64,000 bases of DNA, from positions 62,001 to 126,000 of the forward strand of contig CAITLU010000052.1 of NCBI GenBank assembly GCA_903893315.1, in the 5' to 3' direction. Positions within the stretch are counted from its first letter, which is position 1. The number at the start of each line of letters is the position of its first letter. A model generated the notes under the pieces. It was not told the origin of the DNA. It ran no database searches and was given only the letters and a program-made list of their open reading frames with translations. Source of the stretch: an uncultured bacterium (GTDB taxonomy: Bacteria > Desulfobacterota > Binatia > UBA1149 > CAITLU01). Below are positions 8,420-18,813 of this stretch, one piece after another. A program made the position numbers and the translations under genes.

Positions 8420-9442
8420 CGGTGTTGCGCCTCTTCGTCAGCGTCCTTCGTGATCTGTTCCGCTCCCGAGCGTCCTTGGAGGCCGAAAACTGTGCGCTGC
8501 GTCACCAAGTCGCGGTCCCCACAGGGCGGCTCGGCCGGCGCCGGGTCCGCCTGATCTTGGCGCGACCGCATGTTCTGGGTCGGGCTTTCCAGGGTCTGGC
8601 CCGGCTGCGGACGGCGCTGGTCATAGTCCGGCCCGAGACGGCGCTGCGTTGGCACCGCGAAGGGTTCCGGGCCTATCTGGCGATGGAAGGCCAGGCCGCG
8701 TGGTGGTCGCCCTCGTGTCGACCCAGAGACGCGCGAACTGATCGGTCGGTTGCATCGGGAGAATCCGTTCTGTGGGGCGCCGCGCATTCACGGTGAACTC
8801 TTGATGCTCGGCATCGATGTTCCCGAATCAACGGTGTCGAAATACCTCGGCAAGGCACCTCGGCCTCCATCTCAGAGTTGGGGAACCTTCGTTCGTAACC
8901 ACCTGCACCAATCAATTCCGATCGACTTCGCGGTCGTGCCGCGATTCGTTTCTCGTTGCTCTACGTTTGCGTGGTACTCGATCACAGCCGTCGCCGAATC
9001 CTCCACGTCAACGTGACGGCTAACCCGAGAGCCGCGTGGGCGGCGCAGCAGTTCGTCGAGGCTCTGCCATGGGAGACGAGCGCGCGTTTCCTATTCCGCG
9101 ATGGTGACGGAATCTACGGAGAAGAATTCGAGCGGCGGGTAAAGGGCCTGGGTCTGGAGCATATCGTGAGTGCGCGAGCCTCTCCTTGGCAGAATGCGTA
9201 CTGCGAACGAGTGATCGGCACGCTGCGCGCGAATGTCTCGATCATGTGGTTGCCGTCAACGAGCGCCAGTTAAAGTGCGTGCTCGATGATTTCGTTCGCT
9301 ACTACAACGAGTCGCGAACGCATCTTTGGCTGGTCAAGAATTCGTCGTCGGGCCGTCGTCGATCGTTGAGGAAGGACGGGGCGGTCTATGCGTTCCCGGA
9401 GGCGGGAGGGCTACACCATCGCTGCGAGCGGTTGGCGGCGTG
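8420..9442 (+). pseudogene. IS3-type integrase-core transposase, multiply frameshifted (copy 2)
   Basis: Pieces of one transposase lie in successive frames: LRLFVSVLRDLFRSRASLEAEN near 8425, GAPRIHGELLMLGIDVPEST near 8775, TANPRAAWAAQQFVEALPW near 9017, and LDHVVAVNERQ to GGLHHRCERLAA ending at 9442. Together they span the DNA-binding part and the DDE core. At least three frame changes make it inactive. The frameshift near 9224 (CTGCGCGCGAATG, where LRREC is expected) is shared with the fragment at 7108-7510. Confidence 0.85.
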
Positions 9443-9477
9443 AGGTCGGCTCGGACACTGTATTTGGGATACACAGG

Positions 9478-9603
9478 GCAGGAGTAGCAATGCGGGTCAT
9501 CTTAAGACGATGTAAATCCGGCGCCTGGTCCGCCTGCCGGCAACTTCAGCGGCGCACGTTTCCACTGTGTGCTGGTGTCAGCTCCGTCGGTCGTTGAGTA
9601 TGC
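9478..9603 (+). promoter_or_regulatory. Promoter-bearing upstream segment of target C
   Basis: This segment is homologous to 21388-21516 (shared GTCCGCCTGCCGGCAA-like and TTCAGCGGCGCACG blocks). GAGTAT at 9596-9601 occupies the place of the better -10 candidate GATAAT at 21511. The conservation beyond the leader suggests the whole promoter was duplicated with the gene. Confidence 0.45.
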
Positions 9604-9706
9604 GCGGCAGCAACATCCTATCGGCCGCCTGAGATGCATAGGGCGCGCCGGGAGCAGCGGGACAGAGGGTGCCCGATCTGCGGACCACGATGCAAACAGG
9701 CAGACA
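9604..9706 (+). promoter_or_regulatory. Conserved leader module C
   Basis: This is the third copy of the leader. The closing stem is TGCAT (9635-9639) with ATGCA (9690-9694). The inner region GGGAGCA pairs with TGCCC. It ends at a GTG start codon, whereas the other copies end at ATG. Confidence 0.6.
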
Positions 9707-10444
9707 GTGAGAAGGACGATCACGGCGGCGATGTTGGCCGCGATGATGTTTACCTCGGCACTGGCAAGCGCATCGTCGATCTGCGGCGATGTGAACGGCA
9801 GCGGCAGTGTGACTGCGACCGACGCGCTCGCGGTGCTGCGCAGTGCCGTTGGCCAAACGATCGAGCTTCTGTGCGCGCCGCCGGCGGGCCTGCTGAAGAC
9901 TGGGCAGACGACGAGTTACGGCGCCGGTACGGACGGAGACTTGCAGAAGGGCGCCGCGCGCTCGTTCACTGATAACGGTGACGGCACCGTCACGGACAAC
10001 GCCACGGGGCTGATGTGGGAGAAGAAGGACGCTTCGAGCGGGATTCACCACCTGGACAACACCTACACATGGTCGACCGGGTCCGGCAACATGGACGGCA
10101 CGATCGTGAGTGTATTCCTCGCAGCGCTCAACAGCGGCGGCGGTTTCGCGGGGCACAGCGATTGGCGCGTGCCGAACATCGTCGAACTTCAATCGCTGAT
10201 TAACTACGACTCCACCGATGCTGGTCCTCCCACCGACTCGGTGTTCAAAAAGGACTGTGTTGCCGGATGCACCCTGACGATGTGCAGTTGCACACGCTCG
10301 TTCTACTACTGGTCGTCATCTGTGACACGGGCTCCGGGTTCCGCGTGGTACTTGGATTTCGGCGGCGGCCCCACCGGCGGCACGTCTTCCCACGGCGCGG
10401 AGGTTGCCAGTATCGCGGTTCGCGCGGTACGTGGCGGCGCGTAA
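9707..10444 (+). CDS. Secreted dockerin-like/DUF1566 protein (target-like C, not collinear with TR)
   Basis: 245 residues from a GTG start placed by homology with targets A, B and E. A signal peptide (about 1-22), a single dockerin-like repeat with GDVNGSGSVTATDALAVLR, and a DUF1566 domain are visible. The C-terminal region has WSSS at 202-205 and ends AVRAVRGGA, but TGG to stop is 135 nt, nine longer than the TR, and the loop (VTRAPGSAWYLDFGGG) does not follow the TR scaffold. I infer an ordinary paralogue, or one diversified by another template. Confidence 0.78.
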   Translation: MRRTITAAMLAAMMFTSALASASSICGDVNGSGSVTATDALAVLRSAVGQTIELLCAPPAGLLKTGQTTSYGAGTDGDLQKGAARSFTDNGDGTVTDNATGLMWEKKDASSGIHHLDNTYTWSTGSGNMDGTIVSVFLAALNSGGGFAGHSDWRVPNIVELQSLINYDSTDAGPPTDSVFKKDCVAGCTLTMCSCTRSFYYWSSSVTRAPGSAWYLDFGGGPTGGTSSHGAEVASIAVRAVRGGA

Positions 10445-10451
10445 ACGCCGG

Positions 10452-10469
10452 CATCGCGCTTGCGCGATG
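10452..10469 (+). other. Hairpin after target C
   Basis: CATCGCG and CGCGATG form a 7-bp stem around CTTG, eight bases after the stop codon. There is no T-run. The position parallels the hairpins after VR-A and VR-D. Confidence 0.45.
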
Positions 10470-10760
10470 GCACAGCAGCTTCGCAACGTGAACGGGCGTT
10501 TTTCGACGACTACTCGTCACCGAGGGCTACCGAGACGGGCCGGCGTTTATGCGGGACATTGCGTCAGATCTACCAAATCGCGACCCGGCCAGTCCCTGCG
10601 CCCGGCTCCGGAGAGCCGTTCCGCGGACGACTTGCGGAGAGGCTGCTTAGAGTCAGGCCGCATTCCCCGTAGATTTTGCGCTACGAAGGCACCAGCCCCG
10701 CGGTCGCGCCCGGTTCGTGACTCGCAGACGCCGCCCTGCGATCCCTATCCGTCCTACCGT
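10470..10760. other. Intergenic stretch, no gene recognised
   Basis: It lies between target C and the convergent subtilase gene. Short frames only; no repeat or RNA gene recognised. Confidence 0.5.
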
Positions 10761-13700
10761 TCAGCGTTTGCAGATCAATTGCGATTTCGACGCGCTCCAC
10801 ACGCAGTCGCTGGCGACGAAGGCCGATTCGGCGCAGATGCCTGCCGCTGAAGCGGCCTGATCGCCAAACGCGATCGCGATCTTCACCGGAGAATCGGCCT
10901 CCAAGAATGGGAAATCTCCCTTCTTCGCAACTAGACGAACCTTGACTCTGCCGCCGGCCACGCCAATCGATCCGCCGTCCGCCTTGAGCAGCAGATTCAC
11001 TATGCCGCCGACCGGCGTCTGCGACTTGTCGAGATAGGTCCAGACCTTGCCCGAGCGCGCTTCGGTCCAGCCGCGCTTCTGCGTACCCGGATACGCATCT
11101 CTCGGCAGTACGATGTCCACCACCTGCACACCGCCCTTGTCGTAGAGCGCGATATGCGCGGCGCCGCCCATGGGGAAAAGAGCGGCGAAGCTCGTTGTCG
11201 CCGGCAAACGGAAACTGCCGACCAGCGTCATCGTGTCGTCGCCCGGCGTCGTGCTTGCCAGGATGTTGCCGATCGCGAGCCGCGCCTTGGGCGGCGACAG
11301 AAAGTTCTGGGCTCCGGCCACGTTGGTGCAGACGTCGAGGCCGTCGCATACGCTGTCCGCGTCGGTGTCGGTGATGCCGGTGTCGGCGGGACAGGCAGCG
11401 TACTGGCCGTCGCACACTTCGGGCACGTCGCAGGGATCGGCCGCATCGCGGCAGATCACGCCGGCATTGCCGATGTCGTGGGCGCAGCTTCCGCCTCCGT
11501 CACAGAAGTCGACGGTGCAAGGCAGGGCGTCGTCGCTGCACGGCGTACCGTAGAGTGCTGTGCAGCTGAACGTGGCTTCGCCGCAGGTTTCGTTGCACTC
11601 GCCGCCGCCGAGGCATGGATCTCCGGAGTGGTCGCTGCAGGAGCCGGCAGCGCAGGCGTCGGCGCCGTTGCAGAAAACACCGTCGTCGCAGAACGCGGTG
11701 TTGGCGCTGCTGGCGCAGGTGCCGGCGCCGTCGCAGAGGTCGTCCGTGCAGTCGTTGCCGTCGCTCGTGCAGGCGCGGCCAGCGTGCGTGAAGGTACAGG
11801 AATTTGCGGCCTCGTCGCAGCCCCGGTTGCACTCCGTACCGCTCTCGCAGGGGCTTCCCGCGTGGCGCGTGCAGCCACCGAGCGCGTCGCAGCTGTCGGC
11901 GCCGTTGCAGAAAGCGTCGTCGTCGCACCTCGAACCTTCGGCTTCGACCTGGCAGCTCGGCGAGCAGCAATCGCCCGCGGCGGTGTTGCCGTCGTCGCAG
12001 CCTTCGCCCACGTCGCGGACGCCGTCGCCGCAGCTTTCGGTGCCGGAGCAGAGCGAATTGCAACCGTCGCCCGAAATCGTGTTGCCGTCGTCGCAGGCCT
12101 CGCCGTCGTCGAGGTTGCCGTCGCCGCATCCGGCGGCGCGACACGCGAAAAGAGGGCGCTGCCACTGACGAATCTCGTTGCCCGAAGCGTCGGTGATGAC
12201 GACCACGGCGTTGTAGGGCCCCGCGTCCTCGCAGGCGATCGTCGCCTCGTAGTTGCCGTCGCCGAGGCTGGTCAGCGCGACCGGCACTTCAATGCCTGCG
12301 TCGTCGTGCAGAAGAGCGATCGTCGGTGCGGCGTCCACATCGTCGTGGGCCTCGACGAGTACGATCGCGTTCGCGCCAGTTGGCGCCACGTCGGTGAGCA
12401 CACCTGCGCTGCGAACCTCGAGGCGGCGGATGTATGGCGGCGCACTGTCGTTCGCGAGGCGAGTGTCGAAGGTTAGGTTCGTCCTAACCGTCGCGGAAAG
12501 ACCGGCCAGCGCGTACTCGAGTGGATCGGTCTCGAAAGTGTAGACGCCGACGTCTGGAAAGGAGAGAAACGGTAGATAGGGACCGCCGAAACCGGACTGG
12601 GGCAGGATGCCGGACGAAAGCGGCGCTGCGTGAAAACGCAGCCGATAGCCGAGCGTTCCGGTTTCCGACTCCGGCCCATCGCCGCCGGGGAAGTGGAATG
12701 ACCACGTCCACGCGGCCACCTCTGGCCAGAGGCTCGCACCGTACCCGTAGCCGTACATCTTGAGAAAAAAAGACGCCGGTCCGAGATCAATCGGCAAGTC
12801 GCCCGTCGTTGTTTCATACGCCGACGTCGTGCGATCCATCGGATTGCACGCTTCGATGCGACCGGTCGTGGTACCGCCCCGATACCACGGTGAGTAGTGC
12901 GCGATCACCGCGCCGCCGGGCAGGTCGAGAACCTGCTGAGGTTGCGTGAAGAGGCGACTGTTCGCGCGCGGCGACGGCGTCACCCATAGGTCGCGGTCCA
13001 TGGGTGAAACAGGATTGATGCCGATGCCGATGCCGATGCCGCCGACCATCATCGACACGAACTCGGTAACGTCGCGTTCGGTCTGACCGGGGTCTTCAAA
13101 GTAGCGGACCTGTCCCCGCGTCAGTTCGGCAGGTGTGTTGTCGAGAAGAACGCTCGACGAGATACCGCTGAGGCCCCGTGTGAAGAGGTAGCTCTTGCCC
13201 AGAGTCTGCGACAGCGCCGCGAAGTCGAGGTCATAATCGGCGCCGATGGTGTTGAACGACATTGTGAAAGGGCCGGCAACATAGAAGCTGAAGGTTCCGA
13301 TCCCGATGTCGGTTCCGTTGCGGAAGATTCCCATCTCGCGCACGGAATGGCCGAGGCTGGTCCCGAATTCGTTGCGGCCTCCAAAGGTAACCGTGTGAAC
13401 CAACTCGGAGGAAAACACGGTTTCGTCCGTCGTGTCGCCGACCGTGACGTTCTGGTGGACCGCGAAGGACGCGATGCCGACGGGAAACATCACGACCACA
13501 TCGTAGATGCCCGGCGTTATGAGTATTTCCGCCGTCGTGCCCGTCGGCACGACGGCCTGGGCGCTCGAAAGGTTGGCGCCGTCGTGCACGTAGATCATCG
13601 ACGGGACGATGTCGGAGTGAATGCGCAGCACGCCGGCTTCCACATAGACGGCCGGAACGCGCTGGGTCTCGCCGGTCGAATCCACCGAAATCGTCGCTTC

Positions 13701-15443
13701 GTGGACGTAGGGCGAAGAAAGCGCCGCGGGAGAAGAGTTGTCGACGCGGAGGTCCACCTGCACGACCTGCGATGCGCCCGCCGCGAGCGAGAAGGTATTC
13801 GGCGTGAATGTGATCGACGCGGACGCCGGCAGGCCCCAGTACTGGTCCGCGGCGCTGAGCGAATAGCTGCGAGCATGGCGGCCGATGTTGCGAACCGTCA
13901 GCGTGCGCATGGCCTGCCAGATCGGCTGCGACATCACGTCGCGCCCGAAACTCAACGTCTGCGGTGACACCACCGTGTGGACTTCGGCTGCGTGGGCTAC
14001 GTCGAGCGTGCTCGCGCCGACCTGCAGCGCGTCGTAGGTGCTCGCCTTTCCGTTCTGCGCGATCAGCGACTTGATGTCTTCGGGTGATAGCGACGGATAG
14101 AGGCCGCGCAGCAAAGCCGCGGCGCCCGCAACGTGAGGCGTGGCCATCGAGGTTCCGCTGGCGAGCACGTGGGTGTCGTCCTTGCACGGCGTGCCGAGAG
14201 TGGTTCCGGCGGCGCGGGCTGCGCAGATGTCGACGCCGGGCGCACTCACTTCCGGCTTCAGATCCAGAGTTCCGGCGATGGGACCGCCTGAGGTGAAGTA
14301 GGCGGGAACGCCGTCGCGACTGATCGCGCCGACGGTAAGAGCCGTGCGCGCCGCGCCGGGCGAACCGATCGTGAAGTAGCCTCCCGAGTTGCCCGCGGCG
14401 ACCACTACGAGCACGCCCGCCGCGGTGGCGTTGTCCACCGCCTGCGAGGTGGGATCGTCGGGATCGCCAGCGCCGCCGAGACTCATGTTGATGACGTCGG
14501 CACGGTCCTCGGTGTCGAGGTCGCCGTTGGGATCGACCGCAGCATCGATCCCCGCGATCACGTTGGAACTGTAACCCGAGCCGTTGGCGTCGAGGACCTT
14601 GTACGCGAGAAGGCTCGCCTCCGGCGCCATGCCGACGAGGCTGCCGTTGCCCGCGATCGTGGCGCTGACGTGGGTGCCGTGACCGTGATCGTCGAGAGGA
14701 TCGGCGTCGCCGTTGTTGAAATCGTAGCCGCCGATGACTTTGCATGGCGCGCCGATCGTGACGCAGCCGCCGAGGTCGGCGTGGGTGTAGTCGATGCCGG
14801 TGTCGACGACGGCAACCACGACGCCCGCACCTCGATAGCCTTCGTGCGCAGCCCAGAACGTCGGCGCTTCGGTGACCGGCACGCTGGTGTCGAGCACAGC
14901 CTTCACTTCGCGGTCGGGATACACGGCGAGGACGTCGGGATTCGCGCGCAGGGCGGCGATGGTCGTGGGCAAGAGCGTGGCGGCGATGCCGTTGAAGGCG
15001 GTGACGAATTCGCGATGGATGGGCGAGGTTGCGGAGCGCTGCTGGGCTCCTTCAAGGCGGAGGATCTCGCTGCCGACACGGCTGTGTTCATCGGCGAAAG
15101 AGGCGCGCATGGCGCGACGCGCCGCGATGCTGCGAAGCGCCGCCCGCTGCACCACGGGCTGGGCGCGAAGCTGGACAATCACGCGCTGGGCGGCGGTGCC
15201 GGTCGCATCGAGTATCGTGATCGAGGCCTCCGTGCTCTGTCGATCCGGCAACGAGGCCACCGCTACGCTGGCGGCGCCGGACAGCGCAATTCGTCTCGAT
15301 TCCTCGGGAGTCGACAATTGGAGAAGAGCGGTGCTGGGAGGGGCCGCAGGAGCCGGCGACGCGAAAGCGCAGTGCGCGAAAAACAGGCCGAAGACTGCTG
15401 CGACCCGGAAACTGTGAATGCCACGACCAAAAACATCGACCAT
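10761..15443 (-). CDS. Large secreted subtilisin-like serine protease with Cys-rich C-terminus
   Basis: 1560 residues. I chose ATG at 15441-15443 because a hydrophobic signal sequence (about residues 12-28) and a GAGAGAAG ribosome-binding site follow from it; the frame is open 96 nt further. An I9-like propeptide region (about 80-175) precedes an S8 catalytic domain with D214 ([10 protein letters not shown]), H255 (HGHGTHVSA) and S432 ([13 protein letters not shown]). Several hundred residues of beta-rich sequence follow, then cysteine repeats ([16 protein letters not shown] type, about 1130-1350) as in myxobacterial secreted proteins. It probably acts outside the cell. Its link to the neighbouring DGR targets is unknown. 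Confidence 0.92.
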   Translation of the reverse strand: MVDVFGRGIHSFRVAAVFGLFFAHCAFASPAPAAPPSTALLQLSTPEESRRIALSGAASVAVASLPDRQSTEASITILDATGTAAQRVIVQLRAQPVVQRAALRSIAARRAMRASFADEHSRVGSEILRLEGAQQRSATSPIHREFVTAFNGIAATLLPTTIAALRANPDVLAVYPDREVKAVLDTSVPVTEAPTFWAAHEGYRGAGVVVAVVDTGIDYTHADLGGCVTIGAPCKVIGGYDFNNGDADPLDDHGHGTHVSATIAGNGSLVGMAPEASLLAYKVLDANGSGYSSNVIAGIDAAVDPNGDLDTEDRADVINMSLGGAGDPDDPTSQAVDNATAAGVLVVVAAGNSGGYFTIGSPGAARTALTVGAISRDGVPAYFTSGGPIAGTLDLKPEVSAPGVDICAARAAGTTLGTPCKDDTHVLASGTSMATPHVAGAAALLRGLYPSLSPEDIKSLIAQNGKASTYDALQVGASTLDVAHAAEVHTVVSPQTLSFGRDVMSQPIWQAMRTLTVRNIGRHARSYSLSAADQYWGLPASASITFTPNTFSLAAGASQVVQVDLRVDNSSPAALSSPYVHEATISVDSTGETQRVPAVYVEAGVLRIHSDIVPSMIYVHDGANLSSAQAVVPTGTTAEILITPGIYDVVVMFPVGIASFAVHQNVTVGDTTDETVFSSELVHTVTFGGRNEFGTSLGHSVREMGIFRNGTDIGIGTFSFYVAGPFTMSFNTIGADYDLDFAALSQTLGKSYLFTRGLSGISSSVLLDNTPAELTRGQVRYFEDPGQTERDVTEFVSMMVGGIGIGIGINPVSPMDRDLWVTPSPRANSRLFTQPQQVLDLPGGAVIAHYSPWYRGGTTTGRIEACNPMDRTTSAYETTTGDLPIDLGPASFFLKMYGYGYGASLWPEVAAWTWSFHFPGGDGPESETGTLGYRLRFHAAPLSSGILPQSGFGGPYLPFLSFPDVGVYTFETDPLEYALAGLSATVRTNLTFDTRLANDSAPPYIRRLEVRSAGVLTDVAPTGANAIVLVEAHDDVDAAPTIALLHDDAGIEVPVALTSLGDGNYEATIACEDAGPYNAVVVITDASGNEIRQWQRPLFACRAAGCGDGNLDDGEACDDGNTISGDGCNSLCSGTESCGDGVRDVGEGCDDGNTAAGDCCSPSCQVEAEGSRCDDDAFCNGADSCDALGGCTRHAGSPCESGTECNRGCDEAANSCTFTHAGRACTSDGNDCTDDLCDGAGTCASSANTAFCDDGVFCNGADACAAGSCSDHSGDPCLGGGECNETCGEATFSCTALYGTPCSDDALPCTVDFCDGGGSCAHDIGNAGVICRDAADPCDVPEVCDGQYAACPADTGITDTDADSVCDGLDVCTNVAGAQNFLSPPKARLAIGNILASTTPGDDTMTLVGSFRLPATTSFAALFPMGGAAHIALYDKGGVQVVDIVLPRDAYPGTQKRGWTEARSGKVWTYLDKSQTPVGGIVNLLLKADGGSIGVAGGRVKVRLVAKKGDFPFLEADSPVKIAIAFGDQAASAAGICAESAFVASDCVWSASKSQLICKR

Positions 15444-15614
15444 CGAACTTCTCTCTCCCACACACACGCTCGTCTCTGCGAGAGCCGAGCGGAATCCATG
15501 CGAGCACGTAGCATGCCCGGCGGGTCGTTGCAGTCGCACCGAACGAATCCCGAAAAATCACGAGGAAAGAGACGTGTCCCCAGTCGTCTTCGCCATTCGC
15601 CGCGGAAGTATCGC

Positions 15615-16657
15615 GCAATTTCCTTCTCGGCTCCCGCAGGATTCTGCGGAGAGGCGGTGGGGGACAAGTGCGACATCTCGATCAGCCGGTTACCGAGCCC
15701 CTGATGGTTCCGTTCCCGATGGTAATGATCGGTAAATTCCGCAACAGCGTGTCGAAGGTGTCGCTCGCCGAGAGGGATGATATTCGCCAGGCACTCGGAC
15801 TTGATCGAGCGGACGAATCTCTCGGCGTACGCGTTTAAATTTGGACTGCGCGCCGGAAGTTTCACTGTCTCCACGCCACCGGCGCGTAGGATCCCTCTGA
15901 AGTCCGCGGTGAAGAGCGAATCGCGGTCGTGGATAAGATACCGGGCGCTTCGCAGGAAACCCTCACCGGCATCTGTCAGGTTCCGGGCGACCTGCTTCAT
16001 CCAGTCGCCGTCCGGCCGCCGCACAATGCCCGCGATCTCGACCGTGCGGGTCTTCAAATCGATGACGAACAGCACGAGGTAGCGAACCAGGCCTTTGGGG
16101 GTGAGCACATCAACGCTGAAGAAATCCGTCGCGGCGATCGCGCCCCAATGAGACTTGAGGAACGTCTCCCAGCACGTCTTTTTGTCGCGCTCGGGAGCGG
16201 GATCGGTCCCGTTCTCGAGAAGGATCCGCTTGATCGTGCTTCGCGCGATCTCGTGTCCCAAGTTTTACAGCGCGCCACGGATTCGAGTGTACCCCCAACC
16301 GGAGTTCGTCCGTGCCATCGTCAAGATGAGTTGCTCGATTTCGGCGGTAGACTTTGGCCGCCCCACGCCACGAACTCGGCTGCCGTCATACTTCTGCGCG
16401 ACCAACCGCGGATACCATCGAAGCAACGTGTCAGGCGTTACGATGGTCCCGATGCCGAGTAGGCCTTTGCGCCCTACTCTCTTTGCCGCCGCAGCCAGGC
16501 GGCGCCGCTGAGCGTCGGAAAGCCGCAACCGACGGTCGCCGAGTTGTTCGCGTAGCACACGGTTCTCGGCCAGCAGATACTCGATCACGTCATGCTGGCT
16601 GCGGTTCACCCAGCCAGCCAGTGCCGCGACGATCAATTGGATATATGGCGTCGGCAT
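15615..16657 (-). pseudogene. Integrase-core transposase broken by an in-frame TAA
   Basis: The frame runs from [20 protein letters not shown] at 16657 to RIRGAL, meets TAA at 16265-16267, and continues in the same frame as [19 protein letters not shown] through a DDE core ([40 protein letters not shown]) to GLGNRLIE. The only visible lesion in the core is that nonsense codon. Past about 15650 the C-terminus departs from the related remnant at 17598-17740. The conserved protein is an IS3/IS481-like transposase; here it is almost certainly inactive. Confidence 0.85.
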
Positions 16658-16689
16658 CGCCGGGAACGTAGGGTAGCGCCACGGCCAAC

Positions 16690-16805
16690 GGTAGGCCGTG
16701 ACTGTTCGCTAACGCCGCACACAAGACCGCGTCTTTGCTCGCGTTATTGGTCGGCCGGGTTTTGGCACAGAGACGGGGTTCAGTTAGCCGAGTTTTTGTA
16801 CACTA
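16690..16805 (-). repeat. Outer end of the insertion sequence
   Basis: The block from ACGGTAGGCCGTG to AGCCGAGTTTTTGTACAC lies upstream of the transposase start and is homologous to 17850-17936 and, inverted, to 8277-8350. AGCCGAGTTTTTGTACAC (about 16785-16802) is the likely terminal inverted repeat. Confidence 0.65.
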
Positions 16806-16880
16806 CGCGGTCGCAACCTGATCGACCGGGCGGCGAGTCGGTGGACACGTCACTGGCCGGATTTGCCAGAGCCTACACAA

Positions 16881-17216
16881 TCAAATCGCGGCGAGCCGCC
16901 CAACGGTGTCTGGGTACTTTCGGATGAGATTGATGAGCAGCGCAGCCTGGGCGTTCGGTCGAGCCCTGCCCTGCTCCCAGTTTTCAAGCGTCCGGACATT
17001 TGTCCGCAGATACACAGCGAAGAGCGCTCGCGAGATCTTGAGTTTCTCGCGGACCCGGACCAGTTCCAGCGGAGTGATCTTCGGCGCCGGCTTGTACTCC
17101 AACGCGTGGGTCCGAAGGGTTCGCTTCCCCTTCCGTACCGCTGCGAGCGCATCCATCCCTTCGCTCAGTTCGGCGAAAAGATCGCGCTTGGCCTTGGTTG
17201 TAGCGGTAATCTTCAT
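16881..17216 (-). CDS. HTH antitoxin of a RelE/HigB-type system
   Basis: 111 residues. The N-terminal half (MKITATTKAKRDLFAELSEG) is followed by an XRE-type HTH at about residues 50-95 (VREKLKISRALFAVYLRTNVRTLENWEQG). This is the layout of HigA-like antitoxins encoded downstream of their toxin. Its ATG overlaps the toxin stop by ATGA. Since the toxin next to it is broken, the antitoxin may be an orphan. Confidence 0.82.
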   Translation of the reverse strand: MKITATTKAKRDLFAELSEGMDALAAVRKGKRTLRTHALEYKPAPKITPLELVRVREKLKISRALFAVYLRTNVRTLENWEQGRARPNAQAALLINLIRKYPDTVGRLAAI

Positions 17217-17560
17217 CTCTCTCTCCTCGCTTCAAGTTCCACCTTGATCATCGTCTTGAGCGCCTTGCGTTGCACCGGTGTCAGGTCGGCCACCTCATTC
17301 TTGTCGTAGATAGCGAACAGCCAGAACTGCGACCCGGTGTTCCACCAATAGTAGACCACTCTCAGACCGCCCCGCTTGCCCTGCCACGGCGACTATCCGC
17401 GAATCGAACCTTCCGAAGACCGCCACTGCCTTCGACGACCTCGCCAGCCTCGGGATCGCGCATCAACTCGAGTTGCAGGCCCCGAAAACCGGCGTCGTCC
17501 AGATATTGCGAGCGGCTGCGAAGATACACATCTGACTGAGAGCTACCGGCGTTCGTTCTC
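17213..17560 (-). pseudogene. RelE/HigB-like toxin, frameshifted and 5'-truncated
   Basis: The upstream frame reads SQYLDDAGFRGLQLELMRDPEAGEVVEGSGGLRKVRF (split here by eye), then one base is missing near 17383, and the next frame reads KRGGLRVVYYWW, FWLFAIYDKNEVADL and ends at TGA (17213-17215). The combined sequence matches RelE-type mRNA interferases, where VYYW and LYAKNE-like motifs lie in the core. The 5' end abuts the IS remnant at 17576, so the start codon appears lost. A single-base sequencing error in the G-run is an alternative for the frameshift. Confidence 0.75.
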
Positions 17561-17575
17561 GACGAAGACGTTGAG

Positions 17576-17936
17576 GTGTAGAGAAACTCAGCCAACCTCA
17601 CGCAGCCTCCAAAAAGTAGAATTTCAGCACGCCGCCGAGCTTTTCTCGGCGTGCAACTCGGCCGACTTTTGGTGGCTGGCCGCGTGACCTCTCGATCAGC
17701 CGGTTCTCGAGTCCCTGGTGGTTTCGCTCCAGATGGTAGTGGTAGACGTCGAACACGCCGTCGACGGTTGCGTGGTGTGACTTCGATCTCACGCGCGCGT
17801 CCCGGATGGCATCACCGCGGACGGCGACGTAGGCTCGCGCCGAAACGAACGGTAGGCCGAGGTTGTTCGCTGATGCCGTAAGCAAGATCGCGTCGACGCT
17901 CGCATTTTGCGTCGGCCGAGTTTTCGCACACTACGA
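17576..17936 (-). mobile_element. Internally deleted insertion sequence
   Basis: GTGTAGAGAAACTCAGCC at the left and GGCCGAGTTTTCGCACAC at the right are imperfect inverted repeats (13 of 18 paired). Between them lies the transposase C-terminus on the minus strand (YHYHLERNHQGLENRLIERS to FYFLEAA, stop at 17598) and then the outer-end block shared with 16690-16802. The central coding part is missing, making this a MITE-like relic that could once have been mobilised in trans. Confidence 0.7.
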
Positions 17937-18155
17937 CGTTCAGATCGGCGACAACTCCACGATAACCCACCTGCCGCTGCTATTTTCGGGGCACTGAGGT
18001 GAGCGAGCCTGAGTTGCGGATGCCAAGTTGGCGCACACTACGCCGTGGAACTCAGCGCGACTCCCGCGTGTCCTGCCTGCAGCTAACGCAGGAGACGATT
18101 GCGGGTTCACCTCATGCGTAGAGCCCGATGGCTCACCAAGTCGTCCGAGCGCGGG

Positions 18156-18566
18156 TTAGACGCTGATGACTTCGACGAGGTCGCCCAACGCCTGGAAGTC
18201 CTCAGGGTTTCGGGTGTAGAGCGGCAGTCCCGTCGAACACGCCGTTGCAGCAATCAGGAGATCGACCGCTCTCGCGCCTCGTGCCTTGCGTCCTGCGGCG
18301 ACGACGGCCGAATAGACGCGCCCGTAGGCGCGTGATGCCTCAGAGTCGAATGGCAGCGGATCGAACGCCGCCTCCGCACGCTGAAGCCTGTCCTGACGGC
18401 GCGACCTCTCTTCGGGGTCTGCTGTGGCATGGGGGCCTGCGGCAAGTTCGGCCATGGTGATCGCACTGATTGCGATCTCCATGGGCAGTTGTTCTGGATC
18501 GAGGCGCTCCAGATCGATGACGACCGAGGTGTCGAGAATTCCGCGAGCGCGACGAGCCTCAGGCAC
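18156..18566 (-). CDS. PIN-domain toxin, VapC-like
   Basis: 136 residues from GTG at 18564-18566, which overlaps the stop of the Phd-type antitoxin by 8 nt; the frame is open further but this start gives the usual VapC N-terminus (GILDTSVVIDLERL). Conserved acidic residues are in ILDTS, ITMAELAAG, ARAVDLLIAATA and LYTRNPEDF, the standard PIN pattern. It probably cleaves structured RNA when unchecked. Confidence 0.87.
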   Translation of the reverse strand: MPEARRARGILDTSVVIDLERLDPEQLPMEIAISAITMAELAAGPHATADPEERSRRQDRLQRAEAAFDPLPFDSEASRAYGRVYSAVVAAGRKARGARAVDLLIAATACSTGLPLYTRNPEDFQALGDLVEVISV

Positions 18567-18813
18567 GAGGATCGATGCCCTGAGCGACGACGGCATCGAG
18601 ATCGGCGCGGAAACGCGCGGCATCGATGCCGGGGGCGTTTCGGAACATCGCGATCACGGCGTCCGCGGCAACGAAGCGATGACGCCGGAGCGGGCTGAGT
18701 TCTCCCACAGGCGTGCCATTGCGGGTAACAACGAACGTCTCGCCCTGGTCGAGGCGGCGCATGATCTCGCCGCTTTCATTGCGAAGTTCTCGCTGGGTGA
18801 TTGCCTGAGCCAT
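18559..18813 (-). CDS. Phd/YefM-type antitoxin
   Basis: 84 residues (MAQAITQRELRNESGEIMRR, then FVVTRNGTPVGEL). This is the Phd/YefM DNA-binding fold, with a helical C-terminus for toxin binding. The start is ATG at 18811-18813. It is translationally coupled to the PIN toxin downstream and is expected to autoregulate the pair. Confidence 0.87.
   Translation of the reverse strand: MAQAITQRELRNESGEIMRRLDQGETFVVTRNGTPVGELSPLRRHRFVAADAVIAMFRNAPGIDAARFRADLDAVVAQGIDPRA

Noticed and set aside
10298-10444. End of target C as a fifth VR of this TR
   Set aside because: It is 9 nt longer between TGG and stop and the loop does not keep the TR's non-adenine positions.
11154-12476. Long Ala/Val-rich plus-strand frame
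   Set aside because: It is the antisense shadow of the Cys-rich C-terminus of the subtilase; low-complexity composition and no motif.
16265-16267. Recoded stop in the transposase
   Set aside because: TAA is not known for readthrough in this context; the element family is decayed elsewhere in the window, so a nonsense mutation is simpler.
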